A DNA stretch of 64,000 bases from Cyclobacterium salsum (lineage in GTDB: Bacteria > Bacteroidota > Bacteroidia > Cytophagales > Cyclobacteriaceae). The notes beneath the pieces are model-generated. The model saw only the letters and a program-made list of their open reading frames with translations, did not search any database and was not told the DNA's origin. A program made the translations under genes and the position numbers. Of this stretch, positions 60,881 to 64,000 are shown one piece after another. Positions within the stretch are counted from its first letter, which is position 1, and each line of letters opens with the position of its first letter. Location: the NCBI RefSeq assembly GCF_010119245.1, contig NZ_WNKG01000001.1, positions 62,001 to 126,000 of the forward strand, in the 5' to 3' direction.

Positions 60881-62131
60881 TTGGATATATTTGAAAAACT
60901 GAACACCAACCTCGGTCCTTTGGGAAAGCATTCCGAGATATCAGAAGGGTACTTCACCTTTCCGAAGCTAGAGGGAGAAATAGCTCCCCGAATGAAATTT
61001 AAAGGAAAAGAAGTACTGACTTGGAGTTTGAATAATTATTTGGGGCTGGCCAATCATCCGGAGGTAAGAAAGGCAGATGAAGAGGCTGCCCGAAAATGGG
61101 GTGCCGCCTATCCCATGGGTGCCCGAATAATGTCAGGAAGTACTGACTTACATGAAAAGCTGGAAGATGAATTGGCTGAATTTGTAGGAAAGGAAAAGTC
61201 CTATTTACTTAATTATGGTTATCAGGGAATCATGAGCGTGATCGATTCACTGATAGATCGCAAGGATGTGATCGTTTATGATGGTGAATGCCATGCCTGC
61301 ATCATTGATGCCCTTCGAATGCATATGGGCAAGCGTTTTGTATTCCCACATAACGACATGGAAAGCCTGGATAAGCAATTGAAACGCGCGGAAAGGCTTA
61401 CCAAAGAATCTGGCGGTGGCATTTTGGTCATTACAGAAGGAGTCTTTGGGATGACAGGGGATATGGGGAATCTCAAAGAAATTGTCCAATACAAGGAAAA
61501 ATACCAGTTTCGTTTATTGGTAGACGATGCGCACGGCTTCGGTACCATGGGAAAGACGGGAGCCGGAAGTGGTGAAGATCAAGGAGTACAAGAGCAAGTA
61601 GACCTTTATTTTTCTACGTTCGCCAAATCTATGGCCAGTATTGGCGCATTTATTGCTGGTGATGCTAAGGTCATTCATTATTTGAAATACAACATGCGTT
61701 CTCAAATATTTGCCAAAGCTTTGCCGTTAATAATGGTAGAAGGAGGTTTGAAGCGCTTGGAAATACTCAGAACCCGACCAGAACTTAGGGAGAATTTGTG
61801 GAAGGTTGTCCATGCCTTACAAGGTGGGCTGAAGGAAAAAGGCTTTAGTATCGGTACGACGAATTCACCCGTAACTCCTGTGGTCCTTAATGGAACGGTG
61901 GGAGAGGCGGCTACGCTGAGTAAAGATTTAAGAGAGAATTACAATATTTTCTGCTCAGTAGTGATTTACCCTGTGGTTCCGAAAGGAATGATTATATTGA
62001 GGTTAATTCCTACATCAGTGCATACTCTTGAAGATGTGAAGGAAACGATCGCGGCATTTGAAGCCATAAAGGGTAAGTTGAGCAGTGGATTCTATAAGAC
62101 CACCGAATTGGCAACTTCATTTGGTGAATAA
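60881..62131 (+). CDS. Alpha-oxoamine synthase, serine palmitoyltransferase-like (PLP)
   Basis: No ATG is near the start of conservation. TTG 60881 gives MDIFEKLNTNLGPLGKH, the usual N-terminus of this group in Bacteroidota; a TTG at 60857 would add eight residues. With 60881 the protein has 416 residues. It is a fold-type I PLP enzyme: LNYGYQGIMSVIDSL, the cofactor-binding VDDAHGFGTMGKTG and the Schiff-base Lys249 in STFAKSMASIG. The family includes serine palmitoyltransferase, KBL and BioF; Bacteroidota make sphingolipids, so SPT (L-serine plus acyl-CoA to 3-ketosphinganine) is the most likely role. Promoter at 60794-60825. Confidence 0.84.
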   Translation: MDIFEKLNTNLGPLGKHSEISEGYFTFPKLEGEIAPRMKFKGKEVLTWSLNNYLGLANHPEVRKADEEAARKWGAAYPMGARIMSGSTDLHEKLEDELAEFVGKEKSYLLNYGYQGIMSVIDSLIDRKDVIVYDGECHACIIDALRMHMGKRFVFPHNDMESLDKQLKRAERLTKESGGGILVITEGVFGMTGDMGNLKEIVQYKEKYQFRLLVDDAHGFGTMGKTGAGSGEDQGVQEQVDLYFSTFAKSMASIGAFIAGDAKVIHYLKYNMRSQIFAKALPLIMVEGGLKRLEILRTRPELRENLWKVVHALQGGLKEKGFSIGTTNSPVTPVVLNGTVGEAATLSKDLRENYNIFCSVVIYPVVPKGMIILRLIPTSVHTLEDVKETIAAFEAIKGKLSSGFYKTTELATSFGE

Positions 62132-62226
62132 AAGGAGAAAAAACCGCTTAGACTGTATATTTATAAACATTTTAACTATATTGAATCAAAAATTAATCTC
62201 ATCATCAACCAAATTAACTTTTAATT

Positions 62227-62400
62227 ATGAACAGATTTAGTGAAATCAAGGATCTTATCATGTCGCTGGAAGCTGATTTTGACAAGTTTTACGATAAGAA
62301 AAATCAAGCAGCTGGTACAAGGGTAAGAAAAGGCATGCAGGATTTAAAAAATTTAGCTCAAGATATCCGTAAAGAGGTTCAAGACATCAAAAACTCTTAA
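62227..62400 (+). CDS. Histone H1-like DNA-binding microprotein (Hc1 family)
   Basis: This 57-residue gene is short and easily missed. It has the Hc1-like core FSEIKDLIMSLEADFDKFYDKKNQAAGTRVRKGMQ, then LAQDIRKEVQDIK, a helix-rich pattern seen in Cytophagales and Bacteroidota histone-like proteins. It is moderately basic and has no Lys/Ala-rich tail, so it may act in chromosome packing or as a structural module only. It has its own AT-rich leader and a strong terminator at 62407-62442. Confidence 0.8.
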   Translation: MNRFSEIKDLIMSLEADFDKFYDKKNQAAGTRVRKGMQDLKNLAQDIRKEVQDIKNS

Positions 62401-62406
62401 TCTGGT

Positions 62407-62442
62407 AAAAAAAAGGAACTCAATTTTGAGTTCCTTTTTTTA
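62407..62442. terminator. Bidirectional terminator between hc1 and dapA
   Basis: GGAACTCA and TGAGTTCC form a perfect 8-bp stem, flanked by an A run and a T run, between convergent genes. Confidence 0.85.
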
Positions 62443-62457
62443 TCCTTTTAATGATTT

Positions 62458-63351
62458 TTAATCCAGGTGGGGAGAATAGAAATGCTTGCGGTTGACATTA
62501 CCAGCAGCCAGATTAATCCTGCTTTTTAAGTCTTCAGAAGCCCTAAGGAGTGGTAGTCGAACATAATCACTACAAAGGCCCAACGTTTCCATGAGGCATT
62601 TTACGCCTACAGGATTGCTTTCTTCGTACATCAATGGATTTATTTCCAGTAAACTAAACGTTCCCTTTTTTGAGTAAGTGGCGTTTCCGTGGATAATGGA
62701 TCCAATTATCTCGGGATAGGCATTCGCTAAAACGGAAATTACCCCTTCAGCACCGATACTTCGCATAAATATAGTGGTCATGTCATCACCGGAAAGTAAT
62801 AAAAAGTCCTCCGGCTTGTTTTTCGCGATACGCATGCATTGATCCAGGTTTCCACTTGCTTCTTTAATACCTATTATATTAGGATGATTAGCAAGACGAA
62901 GGGTAGTTTTGTAGTTTATGTTCGACATGGTTCTTCCCGGAACATTGTAGAGAATTACCGGAACAGGACAATGATCCGCAATGGCCTCGTAGTGGGAGAA
63001 AATCCCTTCTTGACTGGGTTTATTATAATACGGACTAACGGATAATATGGCATCAATTTCTGAGAAATCGATTGCTTCCATGGCATTTATAATGGCTTGC
63101 GTATTATTTCCTCCTAATCCATAAACGATTGGAAGCCTTTGTCGGTTTACTTTTTTAATAAACCGAAGCGCTTCTGATTTTTCTGTTTCCGACAGTGTTG
63201 CAGATTCCCCTGTTGTGCCTTGAACGACCAGGTATTCTACGTTCCCATGAATAACGTGTTCGATTACTCGCTCCAATGCAGGATAATCAATGGAACCATC
63301 CTCCATAAAGGGGGTCACCAACGCTACACCGGTACCTTTAAACTTTTTCAT
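62458..63351 (-). CDS. dapA: 4-hydroxy-tetrahydrodipicolinate synthase
   Basis: The 297-residue lysine/diaminopimelate enzyme condenses pyruvate with aspartate semialdehyde. Visible features: GTGVALVTPF, VVQGTTGESATL with the substrate Thr pair, the Tyr of ILYNVPGRT and the Schiff-base Lys in IIGIKEASGN. Length matches the family. It lies four bp downstream of the DUF6913-like gene on the minus strand. Confidence 0.93.
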   Translation of the reverse strand: MKKFKGTGVALVTPFMEDGSIDYPALERVIEHVIHGNVEYLVVQGTTGESATLSETEKSEALRFIKKVNRQRLPIVYGLGGNNTQAIINAMEAIDFSEIDAILSVSPYYNKPSQEGIFSHYEAIADHCPVPVILYNVPGRTMSNINYKTTLRLANHPNIIGIKEASGNLDQCMRIAKNKPEDFLLLSGDDMTTIFMRSIGAEGVISVLANAYPEIIGSIIHGNATYSKKGTFSLLEINPLMYEESNPVGVKCLMETLGLCSDYVRLPLLRASEDLKSRINLAAGNVNRKHFYSPHLD

Positions 63352-63355
63352 TATG

Positions 63356-63850
63356 CTAGTTGATCTGCTTTAAATACTTAATCAATGATGCCGTACCCGA
63401 TTGTATATCTTTTTTTTCTTCACTTAGCATCAGATCCAGGTAAGGTTTCAGTTCCTCGCTAAAAAAACCCATACTGTAAGACGCTGATTGTAATTGAAGC
63501 AGATAAAGGGTAAAGTAATTCAGCTTTTCAGAAGTAAAAATAATCAAATCTGGTCGAAGGGAAAGTAATTGGTTTAGTTTTTCTCCTGGTTTTCCAATTA
63601 GTGTGAAATCTTTGTAGGAAAATGCCTGTTGATCTTCCGATTTTTCATCGTAATAATTACCCAGAATTTTAATTTCCTTATTCAAGTCCCGGTGAATAAC
63701 TTCCGATATCTGCTCAATTTCATCCTTGTTATTACCTAAAATCGCGATGGTTTTAATGTTTTCTATATGCAATAAGATGGACTTTTGGGCCTTCTTTTTC
63801 TTTGGTTTTTCCAAAGCATTCTTCACAAAATATTCCCTAATCCATTTCAT
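63356..63850 (-). CDS. DUF6913-like conserved protein of unknown function
   Basis: The 164-residue soluble protein begins with a Lys-rich segment (NALEKPKKKKAQKS) and has alternating strands and helices (IKTIAILGNNKDEIEQISEVIHRDLNKEI, KDFTLIGKPGEKLNQLLSLRPDLIIFTSEKLNYFTLYLL). It occurs between ligA and dapA, a gene order I recall from Bacteroidota but could not check. No catalytic motif is visible. Confidence 0.65.
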   Translation of the reverse strand: MKWIREYFVKNALEKPKKKKAQKSILLHIENIKTIAILGNNKDEIEQISEVIHRDLNKEIKILGNYYDEKSEDQQAFSYKDFTLIGKPGEKLNQLLSLRPDLIIFTSEKLNYFTLYLLQLQSASYSMGFFSEELKPYLDLMLSEEKKDIQSGTASLIKYLKQIN

Positions 63851-63867
63851 TATTTTCTTTTAGACTT

Positions 63868-64000
63868 TTATGATATTTTACAAATTTCAAGAAACGCTTC
63901 TTCTGTAATCAACGGAATGCCCAGCTTTAGTGCTTTTTCCTTTTTACTAGGTCCCATTTCTTCTCCCTCAACGATAAAATCCAGATTTTTGGATACCGAT
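63868..64000 (-). CDS. ligA: NAD-dependent DNA ligase, C-terminal BRCT end (partial)
   Basis: The last 43 codons are in the window; the rest lies beyond 64000. The visible peptide, KNLDFIVEGEEMGPSKKEKA followed by LGIPLITEEAFLEICKIS, is a classic BRCT-domain end (the VEGEEMGPSK-type loop and the LGIPLITE strand) as found at the C-terminus of LigA. The stop codon is at 63868-63870, 18 bp before the DUF6913-like start. Confidence 0.85.
   Translation of the reverse strand, partial: SVSKNLDFIVEGEEMGPSKKEKALKLGIPLITEEAFLEICKIS

Noticed and set aside
1-64000. Prophage, insertion sequence or integrative element
   Set aside because: No transposase, integrase, phage structural gene or flanking direct repeat was recognised anywhere in the window.

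Overview
The window is a chromosomal segment of a Bacteroidota bacterium, most probably order Cytophagales (Cyclobacteriaceae-like; inferred from gene content, not tested by search). The main signs are a type IX secretion (T9SS) C-terminal sorting domain, an ECF sigma/FecR/SusC/SusD set, Rhodospirillum-type split PntAA/PntAB/PntB transhydrogenase, a histone-H1-like Hc1 microprotein, a serine palmitoyltransferase-like enzyme, and promoters of the Bacteroidota type (TTTG, 19-20 bp, TAnnTTTG). No rRNA, phage, insertion sequence or CRISPR array was seen.

Layout. 1-5630: 3' part of a giant secreted Kelch/malectin/PKD protein with a T9SS tail. 5631-6490: a GC-rich extragenic palindrome, a bidirectional terminator and two tandem tRNA-Glu genes. 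6493-9615: 1-Cys peroxiredoxin, KAS III-like synthase, fuconolactonase-like hydrolase and rhamnose mutarotase. 9685-12489 (minus): proton-translocating transhydrogenase operon. 12763-21437: a small membrane protein, an exported AGE-family epimerase and two tandem ~1140-residue lipoproteins with a beta-propeller, HEAT repeats and a C-terminal cytochrome c motif. 21456-24253: an uncharacterised small lipoprotein candidate followed by two outer-membrane-barrel candidates. 24294-28359 (minus): a partial molybdenum-cofactor operon (moaD, moaE, moaA, moeA, xdhC).

28775-51267 is the accessory core: ECF sigma, FecR anti-sigma, SusC and SusD, then a long same-strand run of sugar-acid genes (HpcH/HpaI aldolase, GntP permease, UxuA-like protein, GarR-like reductase, glucarate dehydratase, two RraA-like proteins, two enolase-superfamily dehydratases, a beta-propeller, a malate-synthase-like protein and an LctP permease). 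Glucarate dehydratase, aldolase and reductase together form a textbook route from glucarate to pyruvate plus glycerate. Five other enzymes of the run carry Sec or Tat export signals, so part of the chemistry may occur outside the cytoplasm. No glycoside hydrolase or polysaccharide lyase is present, so the SusCD pair probably imports a small acidic sugar or oligomer rather than serving a polysaccharide-degrading locus.

51286-52737: a SatD/DUF3307 pair preceded by four phased 28-bp repeats, two of which are perfect palindromes; this is the clearest undescribed regulatory structure here. 52844-59334 (minus): an exported zinc metalloprotease, a Tat-exported FAD oxidoreductase and the 5-oxoprolinase genes pxpA, pxpB and pxpC, with a candidate ~70-nt small RNA on the opposite strand at 55560-55630. 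59471-64000: DUF4136 lipoprotein, Maf pyrophosphatase, serine palmitoyltransferase-like enzyme, Hc1 histone-like protein, dapA, a DUF6913-like gene and the 3' end of ligA.
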